Of a DNA stretch of 64,000 nucleotides, positions 45,771 through 53,685 are shown piece by piece. The DNA is taken from positions 124,001 through 188,000 of the forward strand of contig CALKBV010000010.1 of the NCBI GenBank assembly GCA_937775265.1. The letters run 5' to 3'. Made by a program: the position numbers and the translations under genes. The DNA comes from an uncultured Pseudomonadales bacterium (GTDB lineage Bacteria > Pseudomonadota > Gammaproteobacteria > Pseudomonadales > Azotimanducaceae). Each line of letters starts with the position of its first letter. Position 1 is the stretch's first letter. Below the pieces are notes generated by a model, which worked only from the letters and a program-made list of their open reading frames with translations, ran no database searches and had not been told where the DNA came from.

Positions 45771-47836
45771 GTATCCAGACGGAAATAAAAATGCTGCTGC
45801 TTGTTTGCAGCCTATTGTCTGCGTTGACTGCAAATGCCCAGCCGGCACCGCATGTTCGTGTTGACCTGGTAGCAGCCGTCACGAGTATTGCGCCGGGTGA
45901 TTTGTTTGACGTCGTGTTTCGGCAGGATATTGACGACGAGTGGCATACCTACTGGACGAACCCGGGGGATTCCGGTGCGGCGCCGGATATCAAATGGACC
46001 GTACCCGCCGGTGTGTTTGTGAGTGCGTTTAAATATCCATACCCGGAGCGTATTCCTTATGGGCCGTTGATGAACTATGGCTATCATAACGAAGTGCTAA
46101 TGCCTTTCTCGGTTTCGGTGCCAGAAGATTATCCCGCAGATGTCGTTGACATTAAGGGGACCGGCAGGGTGCTGGTCTGTGCTGATATCTGTATCCCGGA
46201 AAAAGTCGAAGTCATGGTGTCCATTCCGATAGGACTAACGGTGGTCGACGACGCGGTGTCCGATACGTTTTACATGGCACAGTCACGGGTGCCTGTGCCT
46301 ATCGATGTAGTGAGTAGTTTCCAGGTTGATGCAGACAAGATCCTGTTAACGGTGGGTTTACCCGCTGTACAGGGTAATCGAATTGATGCAGTTGAATACT
46401 TCCCCTTTGCCCCTGAGTTAATAGATAACCCGGCCAGCCAGATATTCACTATGTCCGATGAGGGGTTGGTCCTCACGCTAGAGCCTGGTTACGATTTTGA
46501 TGAGGATTCCGCAGACCTGTCCGGCGTGATCGTGATTCATGAATCCGTCGGTGAAGGGATAGTGTCGAGTTTTGAGTTCAGAATGGATGATTCTATCGCG
46601 CCCTCGGGGTCTGCGATTCCAGAGGACGGTCATGCGCTGGGTGAAACAGGATTGCTTGCAGCGCTGTTTTTTGCCTTTTTGGGCGGCCTGATACTGAATC
46701 TTATGCCCTGTGTGTTTCCGGTTTTGTCCATCAAAATTCTTTCACTGGTCGAATCTCACCATGATGGTAGCTCTATTCGTTTACACGGCCTTGCCTATGC
46801 TGGAGGTGTTGTCGCCAGTTTTGTGGCTATCGCGGTGCTTCTGATTAGCCTGCGAGCAGGCGGTGAGGCGATAGGCTGGGGTTTCCAACTGCAATCGCCC
46901 ATTGTGGTGAGCATGGTCGCCTATTTATTTCTGGTGATTGGTTTGAACTTGCTGGGTGTGTTTGAGATCGGTGGCACGCTCATGTCCTTGGGTAGCAGCG
47001 GAGGCAGCTCGCGAGGATACCTGGGCTCTGTTTCGACCGGCGTGCTGGCAACCATCGTTGCAGCGCCGTGTACTGCCCCGTTTATGGGCGCGGCGGTGGG
47101 TTATGCCCTTATTCAGGACCCTGCCACTGGTGTTTTGGTGTTCGCCTCGCTGGGCTTGGGAATGGCACTTCCTTATGTGCTGCTTTGCTATGCGCCAGGT
47201 TTACTAGCCAAGCTTCCTCGACCGGGACAGTGGATGGTCGTCATGAAACAGTTGCTTGCGTTCCCCATGTTTGCCTCAGCAGTCTGGTTGTTGTGGGTGC
47301 TTGGTGTGCAGGCCGGTCCTGACGCAATGGTACAGGTCCTTACAGGCGCTTTACTTATCGCATTCGCGCTCTGGCTGCTGAACCAGTCTGGCAGTGCCGT
47401 CGCCAGGTTGTCAGCGTTGCTGCTCGTTTTTGCCGCCATCTATATTGGTGCAACGCAGGAGACGAGGGTGGTGAGCTCTTCTTTGGATACTACAGGCGGT
47501 GAAGCTGGTGTCTATTCCAGAAATGCGCTGGCGATAGCCCAACAGAAAGGTCCGGTTTTCGTGAACTTCACCGCTGCCTGGTGCATTACCTGTAAAGTCA
47601 ATGAGCTCAATGCGCTGGATGTTGATTCCGTCAAATTGGCGTTTAAAGACAATGCAATAACCTATCTCAAGGGTGACTGGACCAACGAAGATCCTGGCAT
47701 TACTGAGGCGCTACAAGAATATGGCCGAACTGGTGTGCCACTTTACCTGCTGTATGCAAAAGATGCGTCCCGAGCGACTGTGTTACCACAGATACTGACA
47801 CCGGGAATAGTCCTGGATGCGCTGGAAGCGTTGTAG
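45767..47836 (+). CDS. DsbD-like thiol:disulfide interchange protein
   Basis: 689-residue inner-membrane protein that moves reducing equivalents to the periplasm. N-terminal signal peptide, periplasmic DsbC/DsbD-N-like domain (about 25-260, with CADICIPEKVEV), eight-helix membrane domain with cysteines in LNLMPCVFPVLS and VAAPCTAPFMG, and a C-terminal thioredoxin domain with the active site TAAWCITCKVNE. This is the ScsB-like form with a large N-domain. The TTG start at 45767 overlaps the upstream stop; ATG 45791 is a possible alternative with GGA upstream. Why it follows an acyl-CoA carboxylase is unclear. Confidence 0.9.
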   Translation: MSIQTEIKMLLLVCSLLSALTANAQPAPHVRVDLVAAVTSIAPGDLFDVVFRQDIDDEWHTYWTNPGDSGAAPDIKWTVPAGVFVSAFKYPYPERIPYGPLMNYGYHNEVLMPFSVSVPEDYPADVVDIKGTGRVLVCADICIPEKVEVMVSIPIGLTVVDDAVSDTFYMAQSRVPVPIDVVSSFQVDADKILLTVGLPAVQGNRIDAVEYFPFAPELIDNPASQIFTMSDEGLVLTLEPGYDFDEDSADLSGVIVIHESVGEGIVSSFEFRMDDSIAPSGSAIPEDGHALGETGLLAALFFAFLGGLILNLMPCVFPVLSIKILSLVESHHDGSSIRLHGLAYAGGVVASFVAIAVLLISLRAGGEAIGWGFQLQSPIVVSMVAYLFLVIGLNLLGVFEIGGTLMSLGSSGGSSRGYLGSVSTGVLATIVAAPCTAPFMGAAVGYALIQDPATGVLVFASLGLGMALPYVLLCYAPGLLAKLPRPGQWMVVMKQLLAFPMFASAVWLLWVLGVQAGPDAMVQVLTGALLIAFALWLLNQSGSAVARLSALLLVFAAIYIGATQETRVVSSSLDTTGGEAGVYSRNALAIAQQKGPVFVNFTAAWCITCKVNELNALDVDSVKLAFKDNAITYLKGDWTNEDPGITEALQEYGRTGVPLYLLYAKDASRATVLPQILTPGIVLDALEAL

Positions 47837-47850
47837 CGTGACTTTGATGC

Positions 47851-47899
47851 AACCAGAAACAATTGCGCCGACACTAAGTCGTCGTAGTTGTTTCTGGTT
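47851..47899. terminator. Large bidirectional hairpin terminator
   Basis: Perfect 12-bp outer stem AACCAGAAACAA...TTGTTTCTGGTT around a 25-nt loop that itself can pair (CGAC/GTCG). It is followed by TTTTAG. Lies between convergent dsbD-like and MaoC genes. Confidence 0.75.
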
Positions 47900-47909
47900 T
47901 TAGGTCAGC

Positions 47910-48332
47910 TCATGGGGCAAGTTTTGCAGAGGCCTTACCCTTGATGACTTCTACACCCTCTGCATCAGTAGTTGAAACTTCGATGTCGGCTATGGTGTCG
48001 CCATTTTCTTCCCGAATATCAGTGACCGTTGCCTTGGCCGTGAGTGTAGCACCCGGGAAAACCTGAGATGTAAATCGCACGCCATAGTAAGTTAGCTGCC
48101 CATCACCGACGTAATTAGTCAGCATGCGGCCGGTCATTCCCATAGACAGCATGCCGTGAGCGAAAACGGAAGGATATCCCGCGACTTCGGTCGTAAAAAT
48201 TTCATCGCTATGCAGCGGGTTATAGTCGCCTGATGCGCCTGCGTACTGGACGATCTGGGTTCTTGAGAGGTTGTCGCAAACCTCTTCCTGATAGGTGTCA
48301 CCTACCTTAACTTCATTTGCTTTTAGTGCCAT
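47910..48332 (-). CDS. MaoC-family hotdog dehydratase, catalytic half
   Basis: 140-residue R-specific enoyl-CoA hydratase/dehydratase of the hotdog fold. The catalytic Asp/His pair is in GDYNPLHSDE at about residues 35-45, followed by VFAHGMLSMGMTGRML. It is 12 bp downstream of a second MaoC-like gene that lacks the His, and the two would form a heterodimer, like HadA/HadB in mycobacterial fatty acid synthesis. Substrate unknown. Confidence 0.88.
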   Translation of the reverse strand: MALKANEVKVGDTYQEEVCDNLSRTQIVQYAGASGDYNPLHSDEIFTTEVAGYPSVFAHGMLSMGMTGRMLTNYVGDGQLTYYGVRFTSQVFPGATLTAKATVTDIREENGDTIADIEVSTTDAEGVEVIKGKASAKLAP

Positions 48333-48344
48333 TGGAATGACTCC

Positions 48345-48848
48345 TTACTTGTCGCCTGAGGTGGCTGGACGTTCTGTCCTGACACCTACGCCGGTTGCTG
48401 TTATCACGAGTTCGCCGTTTTGGTCGCGGTATTCTGTGACAGTTTCACTAAACATCAATTTTCCGCCTCGACGTCCTTCCTTTTCCCAGTTCTTGCCTGG
48501 TTTGTTTTCAGCTGTTAGTACATCCCCCACTTTTAGTTGTCGGTGATAAACGTAGTGTTGTTCTGCATGAAGACCACCGCCACCGCCACCGCCACCGCCT
48601 TCTTTCTTTTTGGTGATTCCGGTTGGACCCTTCGCTGAACCAAACCATTCCTCGCCGACCTTGGGGCGTAGAAAATAGTCAGGGTCGAACTGTGCGCTAG
48701 ATTGAACAAACGTTGGTGGCGCTATGATAGCGCCCTGGTCAGTAGATCTGGCGTAGTCTTCATCGTAATAGATTTCATTGGTGTCACCGATCGATCGCGC
48801 GAACATCATTACGTGTCCTGATTCGACCGGAAATTTATCAACTGCCAT
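48345..48848 (-). CDS. MaoC-family hotdog protein, non-catalytic half
   Basis: 167-residue FAS1-type dehydratase-domain protein. Where its partner has a catalytic histidine this one reads GDTNEIYYDE (Tyr in the His position), so it probably serves as the structural and substrate-binding half of a heterodimer. A nine-glycine tract (GGGGGGGGG) before LHAEQHYVYHRQ forms the flexible loop typical of this family, but is unusually pure here. First gene of the pair. Confidence 0.86.
   Translation of the reverse strand: MAVDKFPVESGHVMMFARSIGDTNEIYYDEDYARSTDQGAIIAPPTFVQSSAQFDPDYFLRPKVGEEWFGSAKGPTGITKKKEGGGGGGGGGLHAEQHYVYHRQLKVGDVLTAENKPGKNWEKEGRRGGKLMFSETVTEYRDQNGELVITATGVGVRTERPATSGDK
48574..48599. 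repeat. Short microsatellite of CCACCG units
   Basis: Four and a fraction copies of CCACCG encode the nine-glycine tract of the MaoC-like protein on the minus strand. A repeat of this kind may change length by slippage in steps of 6 bp without shifting the frame. Confidence 0.75.
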
Positions 48849-49073
48849 GGTTGGCTTCCTCCGTTAAAAATGTAAAAAAATTACTATGCGTTACAGGGAA
48901 CATAATCATGTACCTATGTCAACGTCAAGCCGGTATTTGTAGTGAAAACAAAAAAATGCCTTGTTAGAAACTGATCGTGGTTGTAGTATTTTTTTCCTGA
49001 TCAATCGAATGTTTCATGCGTAAATTGATAATAATAAAAACAACATCAACAAATAGGCTTTAAGACACAGTTT

Positions 49074-49913
49074 ATGTCCAGACCTGTACGTATAGAATTC
49101 CCCGGTGCTGTGTACCATGTCACAAGCAAAGGAAGAGAAGGTCAAATTGTTTTCGACGATGCCGATGATAGAGGCGTCTTCCTCAATGTTCTTGACAATG
49201 TTGTAGTCCGGTTCGGCTGGTTGATTCACAGTTATGTGTTGATGGATGATCACTACCACCTGGTAGTTGAAGTTCCTGAGGCAAACCTTTCGAAAGGTAT
49301 GCGACAGTTAAACGGAGTGTACACCCAGCATGTAAATCGTCGTCATGCTCAGGAAGGTCCAATTTTTCATGGGCGATTCAAGAGTATTTTACTCGAAAAG
49401 AAAAACTACCTGCTCCCAGTCTGTCGGCACGTCGTTACCAATCCAGATAGGGTAAAAGGTGTGCCAAACTTTTCATCATACAAATGGAGCAGCTATCGCG
49501 CATTAGCCGGTCAGGTGAAGGTGCCAACCTTCCTTCACAAAGCTGATGTGCTGAAATATTTCGGCAAGCGCGAAAAAGATGCGCAGCGAAAATACCGGGA
49601 GTACGTTAAGGAAGGTGGTGGGGAAGACTCACCGCTGGAACAACGTACTCATCAGGTACTACTCGGCAGCAATCGGTTTTTGAGCGAAATGCAGCCAATC
49701 CTCCAGGGTGAAAGACTCTCAAAGAGGGGGCCGAAAGCGGTCAAAAGACGCCGCAGCCTAAATGCACTGTTCAAGAAGGTCGATGACAAGACCCGTGGTG
49801 AGCGAAACGAGCTGATGAAGAAGGCGCATGTAGATTTCGGTTATACCCTCATGCAAATTGGAGACCATCTGGGACTGCATTACACAACAGTTTCCAAGGT
49901 GATCAACGCTTAG
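49074..49913 (+). CDS. REP-associated tyrosine transposase (Transposase_17, HUH) lacking its Tyr
   Basis: 279-residue Y1-transposase-like protein. The core (about 1-160) has RPVRIEFPGAVYHVTSKG, the HUH motif in DDHYHLVVEVPE, LSKGMRQLNGVYTQHVNR and FKSILLEKKNYLLPVCRHVV. The position occupied by catalytic Tyr in homologues (CRYVVLNP) is His here (CRHVVTNP; codon CAC, one base from TAC). It should therefore be unable to form the 5-prime phosphotyrosine link. A C-terminal region after 200 has a HTH-like FGYTLMQIGDHLGLHYTTVS. It is followed by an inverted-repeat-bounded repeat. Confidence 0.85.
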   Translation: MSRPVRIEFPGAVYHVTSKGREGQIVFDDADDRGVFLNVLDNVVVRFGWLIHSYVLMDDHYHLVVEVPEANLSKGMRQLNGVYTQHVNRRHAQEGPIFHGRFKSILLEKKNYLLPVCRHVVTNPDRVKGVPNFSSYKWSSYRALAGQVKVPTFLHKADVLKYFGKREKDAQRKYREYVKEGGGEDSPLEQRTHQVLLGSNRFLSEMQPILQGERLSKRGPKAVKRRRSLNALFKKVDDKTRGERNELMKKAHVDFGYTLMQIGDHLGLHYTTVSKVINA

Positions 49914-49917
49914 TTTT

Positions 49918-50062
49918 TTATAGATGTCTACTAGACGTTTGTGACCCTCTGACCTTAATTCGGGCCAATTTAGTTGATTTAGAGTATCGCTAAGGGCTTT
50001 TTCGGGTATCGCTCAGGGCTGCTTATAGTATCGCTCAGGGCAGCTAGGTAGACGTCTCATAA
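49918..50062. mobile_element. Inverted-repeat-bounded element with three 22-bp tandem repeats
   Basis: TTATAGATGTCTACTAG (49918-49934) is matched in inverted orientation by CTAGGTAGACGTCTCATAA (50044-50062) with a few mismatches. Between them TATCGCT(A/C)AGGGC recurs at 49985, 50007 and 50029, an exact 22-bp period. It starts 4 bp after the transposase-like stop codon and may be a substrate or relic of that transposase family. A regulatory or processed RNA role is an alternative. Confidence 0.6.
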
Positions 50063-50121
50063 AAGTCCTAGTATGCTTCGTCGGCGAAATGACTTAGAAG
50101 CAATCATTCTGGAGTAACACA

Positions 50122-50523
50122 GTGCGAAGAGTACTAGCCCCAAAGTATAACGAAGAGAGTGAAATAGACCTGACCCCTATGTTGGACGTAGTGTTCATCA
50201 TGTTGATTTTCTTCATTGTGACAGCGACTTTCGTCAAGGAAATTGGTCTGGACGTTAACAGCCCTGACAAAAACCAGAATGTTAAAGATGCTGATAAGCA
50301 AAGCATCGTGGTGCAGATCACGAGCCGTGATCGAATTCGAATCAGAGGCAGGGATATCGATGTTCGTGCAGTAAGGGCAAACATCGAACGATTGCACGCT
50401 GAAAACCCGGATGCGCCGGTTGTTGTTCAGCCACATCCAGAAAGTAAAACCAATACCATGATCCAGGTAATGGATTCTGCCCGACAGGCAGGGGTATACA
50501 ACGTCTCTATAGCCGCTGGCTAG
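50122..50523 (+). CDS. exbD: ExbD/TolR-family biopolymer transport protein
   Basis: 133-residue protein with one N-terminal membrane helix (LDVVFIMLIFFIVTATFV) containing the conserved Asp in IDLTPMLDVVF, and a periplasmic domain. ExbD couples the proton gradient to TonB- or Tol-dependent processes. ExbB and TonB are not adjacent. GTG start at 50122 with GGAG 7 bp upstream. The gene is followed 13 bp later by a luciferase-like gene, possibly by accident. Confidence 0.9.
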   Translation: MRRVLAPKYNEESEIDLTPMLDVVFIMLIFFIVTATFVKEIGLDVNSPDKNQNVKDADKQSIVVQITSRDRIRIRGRDIDVRAVRANIERLHAENPDAPVVVQPHPESKTNTMIQVMDSARQAGVYNVSIAAG

Positions 50524-50536
50524 ATCCGTCGATGCC

Positions 50537-51340
50537 ATGAAAATCGGCATCAACATCAGGGTTATGGGGCCTCAGTCGTCCCGTAACACAATTACCAGTG
50601 TTCTTAAGCAAGCCGAATCTGCTGGTGTCGAATCCGCATGGATCGTCGATCATATAGCTATTCCCCCTGATGAAGCTGAAGGTTCCGGGGGGCGATACCT
50701 GGACCCGCTAACGTCGCTTGCATGGATGGCAGGACAGACACAGTCAATCATGATTGGCACCAGTGTTTTGATCCTGCCTTATCGTCCGAAGCTGCCGACG
50801 GCGAAAGCAATCGCCACCATCCAGGAGTTGTCCGGTGAGCGCCTTTTGCTTGGAGTTGGAATTGGTTGGATGGACCCGGAGTTTCGGGCGTTGGGAGTCG
50901 ACAGGCAGCAACGAGGTCGACTCTCGGATGAGGCGCTGGCATTTTTCCACGAGTGTTTTGACAACGATATTGTCACGGCAAACGACCAGTCCTTCCTGTT
51001 TAAGCCGAGGCCTGTGAGACCACCTATCTATATTGGTGGGTCAGCACCCCATGCGATTGACCGAGCGCTAAAGTATGGTGACGGTTGGTTGCCGATGGGC
51101 CGTCTGGATAAAATTGCGCCCCAGATTCGTCAGTACCGCGAACGGTCTGAAGCATCACAGGGTAAACCGGGGGAAGTGGTCACGTTCGCCACACTGCCGG
51201 AAGGTGACGTGGACCGCGCAAGAGAAATGATTTCACGATATGAAGCCGCCGGGGTTACTCGCATTATCATAGGCAGGACTTATGAATCTGCTGAAGACTG
51301 GGCGCCGACCTTTGAGTTACTAAGCGCACTAAACAGTTAA
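50537..51340 (+). CDS. LLM-class (F420-type) oxidoreductase
   Basis: 267-residue luciferase-like protein of the TIGR03619-like F420-dependent group: IAIPPDEAEGSGGRYLDPLT, TSVLILPYRPKLPTAKAIA, ERLLLGVGIGWMDPEFRALG and PPIYIGGSAPHAIDRALKYG. These small forms lack the longer C-terminus of luciferases. Cofactor and substrate unknown. Third family member in this window. Confidence 0.87.
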   Translation: MKIGINIRVMGPQSSRNTITSVLKQAESAGVESAWIVDHIAIPPDEAEGSGGRYLDPLTSLAWMAGQTQSIMIGTSVLILPYRPKLPTAKAIATIQELSGERLLLGVGIGWMDPEFRALGVDRQQRGRLSDEALAFFHECFDNDIVTANDQSFLFKPRPVRPPIYIGGSAPHAIDRALKYGDGWLPMGRLDKIAPQIRQYRERSEASQGKPGEVVTFATLPEGDVDRAREMISRYEAAGVTRIIIGRTYESAEDWAPTFELLSALNS

Positions 51341-51367
51341 TACATTTGAATAAGAGATACGAACCGC

Positions 51368-51970
51368 ATGGAATTAATCCTGATACGTCACGGCCTGCCA
51401 CTACAGGTTGAAACTAAAGATGGTACGCCTGCTGACCCGCCATTGTCTGAAGTCGGTCACCAGCAGGCCCAGAGAATGGCAAAGTGGCTTGAGGGAGAGC
51501 ATATTGATCACCTGTATTCGAGCCCAATGCAACGTGCGGTCCAGACAGCGGCGCCACTTGCAGCATTAAAGGGACTGGAGCCAGTGTTGAGGGAAGGTGT
51601 CGCGGAATACGATAGGCAAGCAGACCACTACATCCCCGTGGAAGATCTGAAAAAATCTGACTATGACCGATGGTTGCGCATAATGAGTGGCAAGAATGTA
51701 GATATTAACTTCCCTAAATTCTGTGTGGAGGTCGTCACAACCCTGAACGAAATCATCGATAGCCACCGAGGGAAAACTGTTGCGGTCACTTGCCATGGGG
51801 GGGTGGTGAATGCCTGGACTGCACATGTAATGGGGATGGAGCCCAGGATGTTCTTTAACCCGAATTACACGAGCATAAGTAGGTATATGGGGGCGAGTTC
51901 CGGCGAGCGTTCAATCATCACGCTTAACGAGCACACGCACTTGCAGGGACTGGGCTCTAACCTGGGTTAG
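51368..51970 (+). CDS. Histidine phosphatase superfamily protein
   Basis: 200-residue phosphatase of the phosphoglycerate mutase-like group. LILIRHGLPLQ has the catalytic RHG at about residue 7, and VTCHGGVVNAWTAHV has the second histidine. LYSSPMQRAVQTAAPLA is the conserved helix. Probably dephosphorylates a small phosphoester; specificity unknown. It lies 27 bp after the luciferase-like gene, likely in one transcript. Confidence 0.9.
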   Translation: MELILIRHGLPLQVETKDGTPADPPLSEVGHQQAQRMAKWLEGEHIDHLYSSPMQRAVQTAAPLAALKGLEPVLREGVAEYDRQADHYIPVEDLKKSDYDRWLRIMSGKNVDINFPKFCVEVVTTLNEIIDSHRGKTVAVTCHGGVVNAWTAHVMGMEPRMFFNPNYTSISRYMGASSGERSIITLNEHTHLQGLGSNLG

Positions 51971-52061
51971 GCCCTTCAGGAGATGTCTGTTCGTCGAACA
52001 TGCCATGGAAAGCTCGGTCATGTCGACTCTGCTGGAGGAATCTCTTTTTTGAAGCTCCTTG

Positions 52062-52838
52062 CTATGAGTTTAGTTCTCTTCCCCTTGATTGAACGTTAAG
52101 TCTGTTCTGTTCGAGCGTGTTGGCTTCAAGGTCGCGGTTCTTGCCGCGACTGGTACGGCGTTCCTCAGCGACACCCTCGGCCAGTGAATTTTCCCAACCG
52201 TAGTCGATTAACCGGTGAACTTCTTTCAGAGTGCCCTGGTTTACGGAGGTAATGTCTTTGGCCAGTTTCTGGCAGTAGAAGAGTAGTTCGTCCGGTTCGA
52301 GGACCTCGTTGACCAACCCCCATCGTTCCGCAGTTTCGGCGCTCAGGTAATTGCCGGTGAAGCTGAGTTGTTTTGCGCGAGAGGCGCCAATCAGTCGTGA
52401 CAGACGTTGAGAAAGCCCCCAGCCAGGCACGACGCCCATCCGGACGTGAGTGTCGGCAAATTTAGCCTCACTGGACGCAATCAGGATGTCACAGGCGAGT
52501 GCCAGTTCGAACCCACCGGTGATGGCAAAACCATTGATGGCGCCAATAACTGGTTTGCCGACCTCACGAATCGCTTTTTGCAGGTCTACCGTCTCATTCC
52601 CGGAGGAGGGTGTATTCATACCTTTCTGGCCGAGTTCCTTCAGGTCCAGGCCGGCTGTAAATGCTCGGCCCTTGCCCGTTAGTATGATCACCTGGGTTTG
52701 AGTGTCATTTTTTAGTTTTATGAACACTTCACCGAGCCTTTGCCGAAGTTCGACAGACAGCGCATTCAGGTGTTCAGGACGATTCAGGGTTACGGTGGTA
52801 ATGCCTTCGTTGGTTTCGGTGAGTACGATGTCTGTCAT
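52062..52838 (-). CDS. Enoyl-CoA hydratase/isomerase (crotonase) family
   Basis: 258-residue crotonase. I start at ATG 52838 (MTDIVLTETNEGI), as the nine upstream residues in the track are not family-like. Oxyanion segments GKGRAFTAGLDLKE and GAINGFAITGGFELALACD, with GVVPGWGLSQRLSRLIG in the active-site loop. Close in type to general enoyl-CoA hydratases of fatty acid oxidation. The DUF2726 gene is divergent, 60 bp away. Confidence 0.9.
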   Translation of the reverse strand: MTDIVLTETNEGITTVTLNRPEHLNALSVELRQRLGEVFIKLKNDTQTQVIILTGKGRAFTAGLDLKELGQKGMNTPSSGNETVDLQKAIREVGKPVIGAINGFAITGGFELALACDILIASSEAKFADTHVRMGVVPGWGLSQRLSRLIGASRAKQLSFTGNYLSAETAERWGLVNEVLEPDELLFYCQKLAKDITSVNQGTLKEVHRLIDYGWENSLAEGVAEERRTSRGKNRDLEANTLEQNRLNVQSRGRELNS

Positions 52839-52898
52839 TGAGGTTCTCTGCTTTGCAAACAACAAATATTACGGCGAGTATTGCTATACTCCAAGCCC

Positions 52899-53681
52899 AT
52901 GAAAGGTTTTTTCTTCTTCCTCGTTATTATTACTGGTTTTGTGTTGCTGCTTCGGTATCTCCGAAAGCGGGAAGTAGAATCGTTTATGGAATCCGATATG
53001 GCGGATTTTCAGACTTTCAGGCAGACACATGAGGTCCTGAAAAAGCCAGAAGCCATTATTGCCCAGGCTGAAGCTTACGCGGCAATAAATCCAGGCGTCA
53101 TTGAACTCAAAAAAGATAGTTCTGGTGCGGATGCTGGGGTCAAAGCAGATAGTCTGTTTTTCGTTGATGCGCCGGCGCCAATACTCCATCGTCTTAAAAG
53201 CTATGCGTTTGATGAAGTAACTCGCAACATGCTGGTATTGCTGGGGAAAGTTGCTCCAAGAGGCGTGCTGGTGTTGTTGAACGTGCCCCTGTCCGAGTTT
53301 GTAAAGACCGACACAGGAGAGACCTCGAATCTGGCCTCAATAAAAGTGGCCTACCTGCTTTGTGATGCCACCAGGCTAGAAGTCATCTGTGGTGTCCAGC
53401 ATCGGGATGTAGGCGCTACCGGACGACAACCCATCGACCATGTTAAGCGCGTATTCGGTGATATCGGCTTACCGCTATTGGAATTCCCTGTCAGCAATGA
53501 TATCTCTGAACATGAAGTGCGGGATATACTTGACCCGGTATTACTCGGTAGTGAAGTTAAGGCCTGCCCCGGTTGCTCGGGATCCATGACGATCCGCAAG
53601 GCGATTAAGGGCAAGAGAGCTGGTAGGATTTTCTGGGTCTGTAACGACTTTCCGACGTGCCGCGGTGTTACCAAAGCCTAG
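52899..53681 (+). CDS. Membrane-anchored DUF2726 protein with topoisomerase-type zinc finger
   Basis: About 260 residues from ATG 52899 (MKGFFFFLVIITGFVLLLRY), a single N-terminal helix. A DUF2726 domain follows (about 90-210: LKSYAFDEVTRNMLVLLGKV and VAYLLCDATRLEVICGVQHR), which is nuclease-like in fold by sequence relationship. A C-terminal C4 zinc finger (CPGCSGSMTIRK, then CNDFPTCR) resembles the topoisomerase I zinc ribbons. This architecture suggests a membrane-tethered nucleic-acid-binding protein. Function unknown. Confidence 0.82.
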   Translation: MKGFFFFLVIITGFVLLLRYLRKREVESFMESDMADFQTFRQTHEVLKKPEAIIAQAEAYAAINPGVIELKKDSSGADAGVKADSLFFVDAPAPILHRLKSYAFDEVTRNMLVLLGKVAPRGVLVLLNVPLSEFVKTDTGETSNLASIKVAYLLCDATRLEVICGVQHRDVGATGRQPIDHVKRVFGDIGLPLLEFPVSNDISEHEVRDILDPVLLGSEVKACPGCSGSMTIRKAIKGKRAGRIFWVCNDFPTCRGVTKA

Positions 53682-53685
53682 AAGT

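Noticed and set aside
48345-48848. Nine-glycine tract as sequencing artefact
   Set aside because: It is in frame, and a glycine-rich loop before LHAEQ occurs at this place in the family.
49985-50049. CRISPR-like spacing of 22-bp repeats
   Set aside because: The repeats are contiguous 22-bp units with no spacers of unique sequence and no cas genes nearby.
49074-50062. Complete insertion sequence
   Set aside because: Only one side carries repeats, no matching inverted repeat is seen before 49074 and no target duplication is visible.
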